Below are positions 1-6,562 of a stretch of DNA of 37,930 bases, piece by piece. Below the pieces are notes generated by a model. It saw only the letters and a program-made list of their open reading frames with translations. It was not told the origin of the DNA and made no database searches. The stretch is from Planctomycetota bacterium (lineage in GTDB: Bacteria; Planctomycetota; Uabimicrobiia; Uabimicrobiales; Uabimicrobiaceae): contig JAJDCR010000137.1 in the NCBI GenBank assembly GCA_029260735.1, forward strand, positions 1 through 37,930, read 5' to 3'. Each line of letters starts with the position of its first letter. Within the stretch, counting starts at the first letter, position 1. Position numbers and translations under genes: made by a program.

Positions 1-77
1 ATGGAAGCAACAAGAGCAATCATTAATGCGATGACTACATACTTTAGGATAGAATTTTTTTTAGTATTTTTTTCCAT
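1..77 (-). CDS. N-terminus of a membrane-anchored or exported protein (cut by window edge)
   Basis: An ATG on the minus strand at 77 opens 25 codons that run off the left edge. The peptide starts MEKNTKKNSILKYVV and continues with a hydrophobic stretch (IALMIALVAS). That is a basic N-region followed by a membrane segment or signal peptide. A good ribosome binding site (AAGGAGAAAT, reverse complement of 81-90) lies just upstream, which is why I call a real start although the gene is too short to classify. The function is unknown; a pilin-like or lipoprotein leader is possible. Confidence 0.6.
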   Translation of the reverse strand, partial: MEKNTKKNSILKYVVIALMIALVAS

Positions 78-429
78 ATTATTTCTCCTTTATTAACAAT
101 AAGTAATCCAAAACTTTTCGCTTATATATATTATAGCTAAGCTCGTTCAAATTTCATGGAAAAAATCATCCAATTAAGCCAGGACAAAAATGTATACCAT
201 TATCAAAATAAATTAGAATTTCCAACTGCTTCATACCTTTTAATTTCTATTGTGATTTTAGCTCAACCTAATGGATTATGATTCCACTGGGCTGGGATTG
301 TAAGTGTTTGGTGGGATGTTGGTTGTGATGTTCTTTTTTGAGAGGTGGAGTAAATATGGAGTAAATTTTTATTTTTTTGAGGAAAATTTAGAAAGTTTTG
401 TCGATTACTCAGAAATTTAAATTCATAAT
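78..429. other. Intergenic, no gene recognised
   Basis: This AT-rich stretch separates the truncated gene at the left edge from the end of the SUMF1-fold gene. A minus-strand reading frame crosses 263-490, but it overlaps the real gene end in another frame, lacks a ribosome binding site and matches no family I know. I see no convincing terminator hairpin. Confidence 0.5.
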
Positions 430-1803
430 TTAGTCCATGATATATTTGGGGAAACCACGCTGGATTCCCTGCTTGGGAGATATTTTCCAAATCAAGACCA
501 TCGAATCTTTTTGCTGGGGAGTTACTTTTAAGATAGGATGATTACCTATAAAACCCTCTGGCTTTAAACCATCCTCGTAAATGGTTGCTTTGATTTTATG
601 TCCATTAGCATAGCTATATCGAAAAGCTTGTATTCTCCCGTTTTCCATTTGGCGTAGTTTGCTGTAATAGGTTCCTAGTTCTTGATTCCATTCAAAATGA
701 ATAGCTGAGCTTATTTGGCCACTTGAGTTGAATAACCTTTCCATCTGATCAAAAAAAGCACGGCGAGATAGACGAAAAGCCGGATGGGTCATTTCCTTTA
801 AGCTATTATAAGGAAAGAAGATATTTTGAGGAAGTTGAGCATTCTCATTAACATACAAAAACTCCATTTTGTAATCTTCTCCTAAACTCACTAAGTTTCT
901 CTTTTTTTTTGGTGGATGAACTGTTAGGGGCCAAAACAAGCTAAATTCAATAGTTGTTAGTCGATAAGGGCTGTAAGATACACGAAAACCAATGAAGTTG
1001 AGGCGAGAGTGGAACGAGAACCATCGACGGTGCGCTGACCGAAGGCCGAAAACATTGTCACCCCAGCCCCCGCCTCGGAGAATTCTAAACGAGCCTTCAC
1101 TTTTCAACCATGCCGAGCCATCTGAAGGGGCATCAGAGTACCCCATATGCGCTTTATCTTCGCACCACTCCCACACATTTCCACTCATATCATATAAACC
1201 AAATGCATTTGGCTTCTTTTGTCCTACTTTGTGAGGATATTCTTCACCCATTCCATTAGCATTACCATCCCACCAGGCATAATTCCCATCCATCTTATTA
1301 CCCCAATAGTGTTTTGTTGTTGTTCCTGCTCTACAAGCATACTCCCACTCGGCTTCGCTTGGCAATCTCAGATCTGTTTTTATCCAAAATTGTTTTGCAT
1401 TGATCCAAGAAACATAAGTGGCAGGGGAATCTTTTCCTTCCTCAACAAAATGTCTACCTACCCACGGGCTCGTACCCATTATTTCTTTCCATTGTCCTTG
1501 TGTTACTTCATATTTGGACAAGAAAAACTCTTTGATGTTTACTCGATGGACTGGTTTTTCCACATCATGCCCATCATCACTCCCCATCATAAATGAGCCA
1601 CCAGGGACTAAGACAAACTCTATTCCTGTTCTGTCGTGACGATATTCTTTTATCGTATTCGTTTGTCCTCCTGCAGAATGAGTCTTTTCTTGCAGGAAGG
1701 TAAATCCTTCTATTTCTCTTGCATTTTCTTCTGTTTTTTCTCCATCGGAGAATAATTCTATCAAAGACACTAATAGCAGAATTAAAATGATAAATTTGCG
1801 CAC
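430..1803 (-). CDS. Exported SUMF1-fold (formylglycine-generating-enzyme-like) protein with a novel C-terminal region
   Basis: The first about 20 residues (MRKFIILILLLVSL) form a signal peptide or membrane anchor. Residues about 50-270 are a SUMF1/FGE-sulfatase domain, with FVLVPGGSFMMGSDDG, SKYEVTQGQWKEIMG, LRLPSEAEWEYACRAGT, FGLYDMSGNVWEWCED, RGGGW and GFRV motifs. True formylglycine-generating enzymes have a catalytic Cys pair near the end (GFRC type). Here that segment reads GFRVSY, so sulfatase activation is unlikely. In PVC bacteria such domains are common in secreted or kinase-linked proteins and many are probably binding modules. The last about 180 residues match nothing I recognise. 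I chose GTG at 1803 because AAGGAAAG lies just upstream; a longer frame to 1848 would overlap the upstream gene and lacks a site. The gap to the upstream gene is 29 nt, so the two are probably cotranscribed. Confidence 0.85.
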   Translation of the reverse strand: MRKFIILILLLVSLIELFSDGEKTEENAREIEGFTFLQEKTHSAGGQTNTIKEYRHDRTGIEFVLVPGGSFMMGSDDGHDVEKPVHRVNIKEFFLSKYEVTQGQWKEIMGTSPWVGRHFVEEGKDSPATYVSWINAKQFWIKTDLRLPSEAEWEYACRAGTTTKHYWGNKMDGNYAWWDGNANGMGEEYPHKVGQKKPNAFGLYDMSGNVWEWCEDKAHMGYSDAPSDGSAWLKSEGSFRILRGGGWGDNVFGLRSAHRRWFSFHSRLNFIGFRVSYSPYRLTTIEFSLFWPLTVHPPKKKRNLVSLGEDYKMEFLYVNENAQLPQNIFFPYNSLKEMTHPAFRLSRRAFFDQMERLFNSSGQISSAIHFEWNQELGTYYSKLRQMENGRIQAFRYSYANGHKIKATIYEDGLKPEGFIGNHPILKVTPQQKDSMVLIWKISPKQGIQRGFPKYIMD

Positions 1804-1832
1804 TACTTTCCTTTCTTCTCTAGAAATTAAAG

Positions 1833-2123
1833 CTATCGCCAACGCCACATAATTGCACCATCGCTATGGACTGCGGGAATTGAAATTCCAACAGGTAAAC
1901 AATCATCTTTTTGGAGGAACCAATTTTCTTCAGTTAAGAGTTTAGGGCCAAACAAAAGTGGTGGATCAATATGAGCTCTATCTTCATCAACCATGAACTC
2001 AAAGAATTCGTGATATTCTGGGGCAATGGAAGATTCAAGAATAATACGACCAGACATCCACGGGAATTCCCCCGAAACTGAAGATATCGTTCCAATCAAC
2101 GTGTCAATATGAATAAGCTTCAT
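1833..2123 (-). CDS. Small hypothetical protein upstream of the SUMF1-fold gene
   Basis: This is a 96-residue acidic soluble protein beginning MKLIHIDTLIGTISS and ending MWRWR, with no signal peptide or membrane segment. The ATG at 2123 is preceded by GGGAGTGAG at suitable spacing, so I prefer it to a TTG six codons upstream. It is the first gene of a likely two-gene unit with the SUMF1-fold protein. Its leader is shared with the lipoprotein gene that starts at 4924. I do not recognise the family. The size and mixed alpha/beta pattern would suit an immunity- or chaperone-type partner, but nothing in the sequence proves it. Confidence 0.7.
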   Translation of the reverse strand: MKLIHIDTLIGTISSVSGEFPWMSGRIILESSIAPEYHEFFEFMVDEDRAHIDPPLLFGPKLLTEENWFLQKDDCLPVGISIPAVHSDGAIMWRWR

Positions 2124-2153
2124 TCTGCTCACTCCCTGCAACAGTATTTAGTT

Positions 2154-2241
2154 TATGGATTAGTAGGCCATAGTATTAAGTTTGTAATTGTTTTTTGGGT
2201 AAATGGTTAAGTGCTTTTGTTTTTCTTTGGCGAGGGAGAAA
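2154..2241 (-). promoter_or_regulatory. Shared 5' leader, copy 1 (promoter-like)
   Basis: The region upstream of the gene starting at 2123 contains two blocks that recur upstream of the lipoprotein gene starting at 4924. Read on the minus strand they are TCCCTCGCCAAAGAAAAA and, nearer the gene, TACTATGGCCTACTAATCCA. TACTAT could be a -10 element. The conservation of both blocks outside coding sequence suggests a common promoter or operator, or a duplicated upstream region. Confidence 0.45.
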
Positions 2242-2263
2242 TGAGGGTGTTTTTTGAGAAATT

Positions 2264-2437
2264 GTGCCTCTAGTACCACGATTTTATACCTACAGACTAT
2301 TGTTTATGGCTACTCCTGTCATTGTCTGGACTTCTTATTCCTATTTGCATACATCTATCTTTGATAAAGCCCAGGAGACTCGAAATATCTTGAAGCGAGC
2401 TAAACGAACTCTTGATGATATTTTATCTGGTCTATAA
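2264..2437 (+). CDS. Possible small membrane protein or gene remnant
   Basis: A plus-strand frame of about 57 codons (GTG at 2264, internal ATG at 2306) encodes a hydrophobic stretch (LLFMATPVIVWTSYSYL) followed by a basic amphipathic helix (ETRNILKRAKRTLDDILSGL). That is plausible as a one-pass membrane peptide or as the surviving C-terminus of a larger gene. There is no convincing ribosome binding site, and it runs against the strand of its neighbours and across the shared leader, so it may not be expressed. Confidence 0.25.
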   Translation: MPLVPRFYTYRLLFMATPVIVWTSYSYLHTSIFDKAQETRNILKRAKRTLDDILSGL

Positions 2438-2456
2438 TTGATTCCCATACTTCTTA

Positions 2457-2717
2457 TTATATCTCTCCTAAAGCTTTGTAAAAGTGATAACCTAACAAAG
2501 GTATAGGACCAACAAGAAAAGAAAAAATACCACTGTAAACAAATGTACGCACTCCAACTTCCTCTGTATTGGAATTCTCATTACTGAAAACTACTGTTAT
2601 TAAGCTACAAAATGCAATAGTCGGGCCTATAAATATAAAAAAATAACAAAAAACAATCATGCTTATTACTATTACCTTTCTTTGCCATATTTTTGTGATT
2701 TTGGTTTCACCCACCAT
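2457..2717 (-). CDS. Small two-helix membrane protein
   Basis: An 86-residue protein with two predicted membrane helices, about residues 14-43 (VIVISMIVFCYFFIFIG and onward) and 59-80 (FVYSGIFSFLVGPIPLL). Its ATG lies inside the last codons of the upstream short gene (an 11-nt overlap around ATGGTGGGTGA), which points to translational coupling. A clear ribosome binding site is missing, consistent with coupling. I do not recognise the family. Confidence 0.6.
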   Translation of the reverse strand: MVGETKITKIWQRKVIVISMIVFCYFFIFIGPTIAFCSLITVVFSNENSNTEEVGVRTFVYSGIFSFLVGPIPLLGYHFYKALGEI

Positions 2718-2838
2718 TGATTTTACATTCTTTTCTTAGCATTTGCATATTTCGTATTTGACTATCAATACTACAATATATCTCCATTGTTAGCTTGACT
2801 ACCCACTCATTGCCTTGCTGCTTTATCCGCTCATCCAT
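2707..2838 (-). CDS. Short protein carrying the MDERxKQQGNEWVVKL N-terminal module; probably a truncated paralogue
   Basis: The frame starts MDERIKQQGNEWVVKL, the same 16 residues (one change) that open the 156-residue membrane protein at 5528-5998. In that protein the module is followed by a membrane helix. Here the reading continues into 27 unrelated, non-membrane residues ending KECKINGG. The gene therefore looks like the start of a duplicated gene fused by deletion to other sequence. I chose ATG 2838 because it is the position conserved among the copies. The frame stays open upstream to an ATG at 2889 that overlaps the stop of the GspG-like gene. Confidence 0.45.
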   Translation of the reverse strand: MDERIKQQGNEWVVKLTMEIYCSIDSQIRNMQMLRKECKINGG

Positions 2839-2853
2839 GTTATCGCTCGCTTT
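2792..2853. repeat. 62-bp repeat, copy 1 (start-codon junction module)
   Basis: These 62 bp match 5952-6013 with one difference (T at 2826, C at 5986). The block covers the end of an upstream reading frame and the first 16 codons of the downstream one (MDERxKQQGNEWVVKL). The near identity against diverged flanks indicates recent duplication or gene conversion. Confidence 0.85.
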
Positions 2854-2879
2854 GTTTATTCGTTTGGTCTGTTGGTGGT

Positions 2880-3266
2880 TCAATCCCATAGCCCGTACGT
2901 CCCTATATCCTCATCCAAATCAGTCCCTCCTTTTTTACCATCGGCTCCTAAGGATATGATGTAAATCCACTTATCTGTTATTTTATACAGAAATTTATTA
3001 CCCCAACCATCTAGCAACAGACTATCGTCCTCATTGTACTCTTTTATTACTAAAGCCAATCCGTTATTTTCTGGAGGAAGAACTCCTTTGTCACTGTTAT
3101 ACATCGCTAGTAGCATCTGTAGTGTATGTATTTTTGCTTTAGTTGTGTTCAATTTAGGATATTCTGGGTCAGATTTTACTATTGGCCAGCAAAACCATCC
3201 AAGAAAAGTAATCACCAACAAAGAAAAAATGATAATGTCTAGTATTGTTCTTTTCTGCTCCCCCAT
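2880..3266 (-). CDS. GspG-like (type II secretion pseudopilin C-domain) protein
   Basis: The 128-residue product has an N-terminal membrane helix (ILDIIIFSLLVITFLGWF), then a GspG-type soluble domain. The signature parts are the helix TTKAKIHTLQMLLAMYNSDK, the DGWGNKFLY turn and SLGADGKKGGTDLDEDI near the end, which in pseudopilin GspG is the calcium-binding loop. There is no classical prepilin leader (G-FTLxE). It is therefore a stand-alone protein using the pseudopilin fold, as is common in PVC genomes, not an obvious secretion-system subunit. I chose ATG 3266 because it aligns with the starts of the MDER paralogues; a GTG at 3278 is the alternative. The last codons (ATGGGATTGA) overlap a possible start of the next gene. 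Confidence 0.75.
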   Translation of the reverse strand: MGEQKRTILDIIIFSLLVITFLGWFCWPIVKSDPEYPKLNTTKAKIHTLQMLLAMYNSDKGVLPPENNGLALVIKEYNEDDSLLLDGWGNKFLYKITDKWIYIISLGADGKKGGTDLDEDIGTYGLWD

Positions 3267-3314
3267 GTTACCGCTCACTTTGCTTATCTACTTGGTTTAT
3301 CGGTGGTTCAATCC
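3264..3314. repeat. Diverged third copy of the junction module
   Basis: About 51 bp here align with 2836-2886 at roughly 80 percent identity, the differences being almost all transitions. Both blocks contain the start codon of a downstream gene and the end of an upstream frame (GLNH followed by Arg or Gln). This is an older copy of the repeat at 2792 and 5952. Confidence 0.6.
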
Positions 3315-3623
3315 AGCGGCCTGTCCAGCCTTCGTCGTCTGCCCATGGATTTGTTTTGTCAATTTCCTTGGCCATGCCTTTATCCACCACCTCATTAAAT
3401 CTGGATTTATTTGCTTTACCTTTAATAGAAATTCTTTTGAGAGGAATTTAACGCCTTCAATATTTTGACATTCGAAAATTTGTTCAACTGTAAAACTGAC
3501 GTACTCTAGGCTGGCTTGTTGCAGGTTAGCCATATGAAAGATGGCCCCTTCCACACGTGCTCCTCAAAGGTTGGCTTCTTTCAGATTAACCCCTTTTAGA
3601 TTAGCCCATTTCAAGTTGGCTAG
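3297..3623 (-). pseudogene. Pentapeptide-repeat protein remnant with an in-frame TGA
   Basis: From 3623 the minus strand reads ANLKW-ANLKG-VNLKE-ANL-stop-G-ARVEG-AIFHM-ANLQQ-ASLEY, a clear A(N/D)LxX pentapeptide register. It is broken by one TGA that sits where a variable residue (for example CGA Arg) would be. The frame is closed upstream by TAA and TAG right before the first repeat. The repeats are followed by a non-repeat tail ending GQAAGLNHR. The preserved register on both sides of the TGA shows one ancestral gene. Only the part after the TGA (from about 3554) could still be translated. Confidence 0.75.
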
Positions 3624-3997
3624 TTACTAGCAAGATAAATTCTTAACCTCCTATGGATTTATGATTACTACTCAGGGATTTAATAAAAAAAATATCGGAG
3701 TTCTTACATAGCAGATATAGCTTAGCATAAAGTGTCGCGAAAGCGAAATCTGAATGGAGTGAAGCCCCCAACCTTAGCCACCTCAAATCATTCGCCAACA
3801 AACTTAATGTCGGACAAAGCTACATTTTCGGAGTTAATCCTTTCGCATATATTTTTTCTATTGTACGAACTCAAATGCGTGTTTTTTAGCCTGTAAATCA
3901 AATGTGGAATGCATGTTTCTCCCCTTATTTTATCTATCTCTTAGCTTTTTTTTGTTTTCGCGTGCGAGAAGCCCGTAATAGTTTTGAAATATAAGGA
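3624..3997. other. Decayed intergenic DNA with a relic of an aminotransferase gene end
   Basis: No intact gene is visible. About 3881-3990 resembles the 3' end and downstream flank of the aminotransferase gene at 18408: both have AAATGCATGTTT-like sequence, TTAGCTTTTTTTGTT and GAGAAGC in the same order. Translated on the minus strand the relic ends QKKAKR-stop, against TKKAKG-stop in the intact gene. A plus-strand frame of about 50 codons (3728-3887) is open but has no recognised start or family. Confidence 0.35.
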
Positions 3998-4219
3998 TTA
4001 AAAAAGGCCTTGAGAGAATTTTTTACTGAAAAAAGAAGGGATAAAAGAGAAAAAAGTCTCTCCAAAAGTATATTCAGCTTCATGTTCATCAAGTCACATG
4101 ATTAGTTCATTAAGGCCACTTTTGCAAATTTTTCGGTATTCGTCTAGGTGCCCAATACGTGTATTTACTAAATCCCAATATTCTTCTTTTTCATGTTCTT
4201 TGAGATCTAATTTTTTTCT
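3998..4219 (-). pseudogene. Broken hypothetical gene with an in-frame TGA
   Basis: The minus strand encodes a charged helical segment (KEHEKEEYWDLVNTRIGHL), then SGLNELIM, a TGA at 4094-4096, and continues in the same frame with LDEHEAEYTFGETFFS and a hydrophobic/basic tail, ending at 3998. The composition on both sides of the TGA looks protein-like, and the codon could be a former TGG (Trp). There is no start codon. The frame is in register with the lipoprotein gene just upstream, separated by TAG-GCT-TGA, so it may be a degraded extension of that gene or a separate relic. Family unknown. Confidence 0.4.
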
Positions 4220-4225
4220 TCAAGC

Positions 4226-4924
4226 CTACTTTTTTTCACTGTAGATCTCTATCTTTCTTTCTATATCTCTACTTAGTTGAAAATACATTACACCAGATAC
4301 TACCTGGTAGTCGAGTTTGGGTTCGGAGCATAAACACACAAGCTCAACTAACGATTTCAGCTTAACTTTTTCATAGCACGGAAAAAACTGTAGTTTTGGT
4401 TCACATTTAGCAATAGCAGGAGAAATAGCAAAATTAATGCTGTGGATACAGGATATAGCATCAATAATTTCGATAAAGGATTCACCTGGTTCGCAAAGAA
4501 TAGATGTATCTTCATTTTCTAAGTTTTTTTTTAATATTTCATTTTCAGATATTGATAAATCTTTTTCTGGTTCCCAATTCTTATTGCTAAGGATAATTTG
4601 TTTGTGGTCATGTTGCCAAGATAGATCGGCTGTATAGCAAAGTACATCTAAAGCGTGTCTATATTTTAATTCAAGAACAGTGAGAGTAATTGGATAATCT
4701 ATGTTGCTCTGAATTTCTGAAGATAAAATGATTTTGCTTTCAGTTACAACCTCTATAACTCTGACTACATCAGAGAGAGGAGTGCCGTAAAAGTTAAGGG
4801 TAACTTTAAGAGAGTCAAGCTTTTTAGAAATAGAAGATTTATTTTCCTTTACCTGATTTGACTGGCAACTTATGGAAATTATTACAAGCGAAAGTAAAAT
4901 TAATAGCTTGTGCTTCCACAACAT
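4226..4924 (-). CDS. Lipoprotein with two STN/secretin-N-like repeats
   Basis: The 232-residue product starts with a signal peptide (LLILLSLVIISISC), with Cys20 as likely lipidation site although the lipobox is not ideal. Two repeats follow, about residues 40-113 and 145-220. Each resembles the short N-terminal domain of secretins and TonB transducers: a strand with a hydrophobic target, a helix pair, then 'ALDVLC..ADLSWQHDHKQIILS' or 'SLVELVCLC..LDYQVVSGVMYFQLS'. Such domains bind partner proteins in the periplasm, and no secretin pore domain is attached. A strong ribosome binding site (AGGAGAAGGATAA) precedes ATG 4924. The leader shares blocks with that of the gene at 2123, so the two may be co-regulated. 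Confidence 0.7.
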   Translation of the reverse strand: MLWKHKLLILLSLVIISISCQSNQVKENKSSISKKLDSLKVTLNFYGTPLSDVVRVIEVVTESKIILSSEIQSNIDYPITLTVLELKYRHALDVLCYTADLSWQHDHKQIILSNKNWEPEKDLSISENEILKKNLENEDTSILCEPGESFIEIIDAISCIHSINFAISPAIAKCEPKLQFFPCYEKVKLKSLVELVCLCSEPKLDYQVVSGVMYFQLSRDIERKIEIYSEKK

Positions 4925-4952
4925 TTATCCTTCTCCTCTGATAGTAAAGAAT

Positions 4953-5010
4953 TATGGACTCGTAGGCCATAGTATGTTTAAACGTTTTTATTTTTCTTTG
5001 GTGAGGGAAA
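4953..5010 (-). promoter_or_regulatory. Shared 5' leader, copy 2 (promoter-like)
   Basis: Read on the minus strand the region has TCCCTCACCAAAGAAAAA and TACTATGGCCTACGAGTCCA, matching the leader at 2154-2241. The spacing between blocks is shorter here (about 10 bp against about 40 bp). TACTAT is a plausible -10 element. It lies about 30-85 nt upstream of the lipoprotein start. Confidence 0.45.
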
Positions 5011-5201
5011 ACGGGTAAATTATTTGTAAAAAATTTGACGTTCTAAAATCTATATTTTTGCAGATTTGGTAACTTTTGTCTTGGCAGGTTTGTCTCCTGC
5101 TGAGCAGAAACTTGTGCTGCAGATTTGGTTAGCCTATTAAAAAACAAGCTCTTCAACAAACGGAGCGAGAAAGAGAAAGTGAAAGTGAATATTGAGTTTT
5201 A

Positions 5202-5489
5202 CTAGATTACATTTTCCATTACATTTTCCATTACATTTTTAATGCAATCTAGTAAATTTTTGAAAGTTTGGTGAACAAAAGTTTTATTAAATACTTCAGT
5301 TCCATCTTCAAGCTCTACAATTAATACATCCATATAAAGATTAGGCCATATAGTAATATTTCCTAGAAGTTTACTAGTCTCAAAGTTAATGCTAAATCCA
5401 GAGCTAGAGGATACTGGGTATTTAAAGTCAAAAGAAATTTCAAATAAACCAAAAGGAACTAAGACACATTCTATTTCTTCAATATTCAT
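5202..5489 (-). CDS. Small hypothetical protein with a repeated C-terminus
   Basis: A 95-residue soluble acidic protein beginning MNIEEIECVLVPFGLFEIS. Alternating hydrophobic strands fill most of its length and a helix (TFKNLLDCIKNVMENVMENVI) closes it. The tail is encoded by a 12-bp unit (ATTACATTTTCC on the plus strand, 5206-5239) present almost three times, so MENV repeats. There is no signal peptide and the ribosome binding site is weak. It sits between a lipoprotein and a membrane-protein gene. Family unknown. Between this gene and the lipoprotein leader (5041-5200) is only a 33-codon plus-strand open stretch without a start. Confidence 0.6.
   Translation of the reverse strand: MNIEEIECVLVPFGLFEISFDFKYPVSSSSGFSINFETSKLLGNITIWPNLYMDVLIVELEDGTEVFNKTFVHQTFKNLLDCIKNVMENVMENVI
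5206..5239. repeat. 12-bp tandem repeat inside the 3' end of a gene
   Basis: ATTACATTTTCC occurs twice in full plus 10 more bases. The unit length is a multiple of three, so copy-number change adds or removes four residues without a frameshift. Confidence 0.8.
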
Positions 5490-5527
5490 TTTTTATTTCT
5501 AAAGTTTTTTTGATATAAAATAAAAAT

Positions 5528-5998
5528 TCACTTATTGTCTTTTGGAGTACTCATTGAGTAACGTTTGTTCAAAGTCCGCCATATTTGCAGATTCATATAA
5601 AAATCTGTTTTTTTATAACTGCGATATGTAGTCTTTAAAGATATAAATTGAGGAAAATTATCTATTGATATACTTTTCTCTGTAAATTCTTTCATGATAT
5701 TTTTCTGATTAAAATTCAAATTAAAATGAACTCTTTCTTTAACTTCCTCAAATTTTATCCTACCACTTGATTTTGTCTCCAGTAGTTTTAGCTTTTCTAA
5801 CGTAATAGTAGACTTTACAGGCTCGTTTTCTAAGAATTTGACCATTTTTTGCTTGGCGATTTCAGCAGAGATATTATTACGGTAAACCTCGTTAATAAGA
5901 AGTCCGACCACCAAGCCAGTTACCAGTATAATGCTAAGCGAAACCAATATCAGCTTGACTACCCACTCATTGCCTTGCTGCTTTACCCGCTCATCCAT
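5528..5998 (-). CDS. Single-pass membrane protein with the MDERxKQQGNEWVVKL module
   Basis: The 156-residue product starts with a charged cytoplasmic module (MDERVKQQGNEWVVKL). A membrane helix at about 17-37 (ILVSLSIILVTGLVVGLL) follows, then a basic, mostly soluble domain of about 115 residues. The start is one base after the stop of the upstream gene (CGATAACATG), so translation is probably coupled. The first 47 bp of the gene lie inside the repeat shared with 2792-2853. I do not recognise the C-terminal domain; its alternating pattern suggests a beta-rich sensor-like or pilus-like fold, which is only a guess. Confidence 0.65.
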   Translation of the reverse strand: MDERVKQQGNEWVVKLILVSLSIILVTGLVVGLLINEVYRNNISAEIAKQKMVKFLENEPVKSTITLEKLKLLETKSSGRIKFEEVKERVHFNLNFNQKNIMKEFTEKSISIDNFPQFISLKTTYRSYKKTDFYMNLQIWRTLNKRYSMSTPKDNK

Positions 5999-6013
5999 GT
6001 TATCGCTCGCTTT
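5952..6013. repeat. 62-bp repeat, copy 2 (start-codon junction module)
   Basis: Matches 2792-2853 at 61 of 62 positions. It spans the last codons and stop of the 118-residue membrane protein gene and the first 16 codons of the 156-residue protein gene. Confidence 0.85.
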
Positions 6014-6356
6014 TGATATGGTCTAATTTAGCTTTCTTTTCGATTTTAAGGAGTAACAAAAGTACGGCTATTAGCAATATAGTTATTGATAGTAGGCAAA
6101 GAAACTCCCCTTGGCTTAGTGCAATGACATAGCTAACTAGACAAATGAATATATATGTTTCATCACCCTTAACAAAAAGAATTCCAATTTTCTCATATTT
6201 AGAAATCTCAACGGTAAAATCGGCCAATTCTAAATTTTGAAATCGCACAGTAGTAAAAACAAGTGGAAGAAATTTTTTGCTATTGTGTATTTCCCAAGCC
6301 TTAGCACTATTCACCAAAGCAATCAAAGCAAATAAAATCAACGTAGCTCTATTCAT
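6000..6356 (-). CDS. Signal-peptide/membrane protein, full-length member of a tandem family (copy C)
   Basis: The 118-residue product has a cleavable-looking signal (MNRATLILFALIALVNSAKA). A soluble segment of about 45 residues contains VEISKYEKIGILFVKGDE, then come two closely spaced membrane helices (YIFICLVSYVIAL and LLSITILLIAVLLLLL) and a basic cytoplasmic tail. Its ATG overlaps the TGA of the gene upstream (ATGA). The same order (signal, 'xVxxSKYxxxGI', C-terminal membrane pair) is seen in the two neighbouring copies at 6353-6562 and 6559-6851, in truncated or frameshifted form. This one appears intact. Family not recognised. Confidence 0.65.
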   Translation of the reverse strand: MNRATLILFALIALVNSAKAWEIHNSKKFLPLVFTTVRFQNLELADFTVEISKYEKIGILFVKGDETYIFICLVSYVIALSQGEFLCLLSITILLIAVLLLLLKIEKKAKLDHIKSER

Positions 6357-6562
6357 TGCTTCTTTATTAATGGTGGTATAGATTTAATTGAAACAATCCC
6401 AACTCGTTTATATTTAGAAAAGACTATTGTGAAGTTATGACCTTCCAGAGCCTCCACAGATTTATAAGCAATTTCAAATTCTCTCTGATCGAGTAAATGA
6501 AAAGCCCCAGCATTACCCACCAAAGCAATCAAGGAAAATAAAATTAACGTAGCTTTCTTCAT
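6353..6562 (-). CDS. Short signal-peptide protein, truncated member of the tandem family (copy B)
   Basis: The 69-residue product begins MKKATLILFSLIALVGNAGA, almost the signal peptide of the downstream copy, and continues with FTIVFSKYKRVGIVSIKS, aligned to FTVEISKYEKIGILFVKG there. It then ends IPPLIKKQ without the membrane pair seen in copy C. It starts with an ATGA overlap with the upstream relic and ends with an ATGA overlap with copy C. It is either a secreted short form or a copy that lost its C-terminal half. Confidence 0.55.
   Translation of the reverse strand: MKKATLILFSLIALVGNAGAFHLLDQREFEIAYKSVEALEGHNFTIVFSKYKRVGIVSIKSIPPLIKKQ

Noticed and set aside
263..490. A 75-codon minus-strand frame overlapping the end of the SUMF1-fold gene
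   Set aside because: It lies in a different frame across a well-supported gene end, has no ribosome binding site and has an unlikely composition.
2880..3266. A type II secretion or type IV pilus operon
   Set aside because: Only one GspG-like protein is present, without a prepilin peptidase motif and with no ATPase, secretin or inner-membrane subunit nearby.
3297..4219. Reassignment of TGA to an amino acid in this genome
   Set aside because: TGA ends several intact genes in the window, including both NRPS genes, in proper register with downstream starts. Simple nonsense mutations in decaying genes explain the two internal cases.
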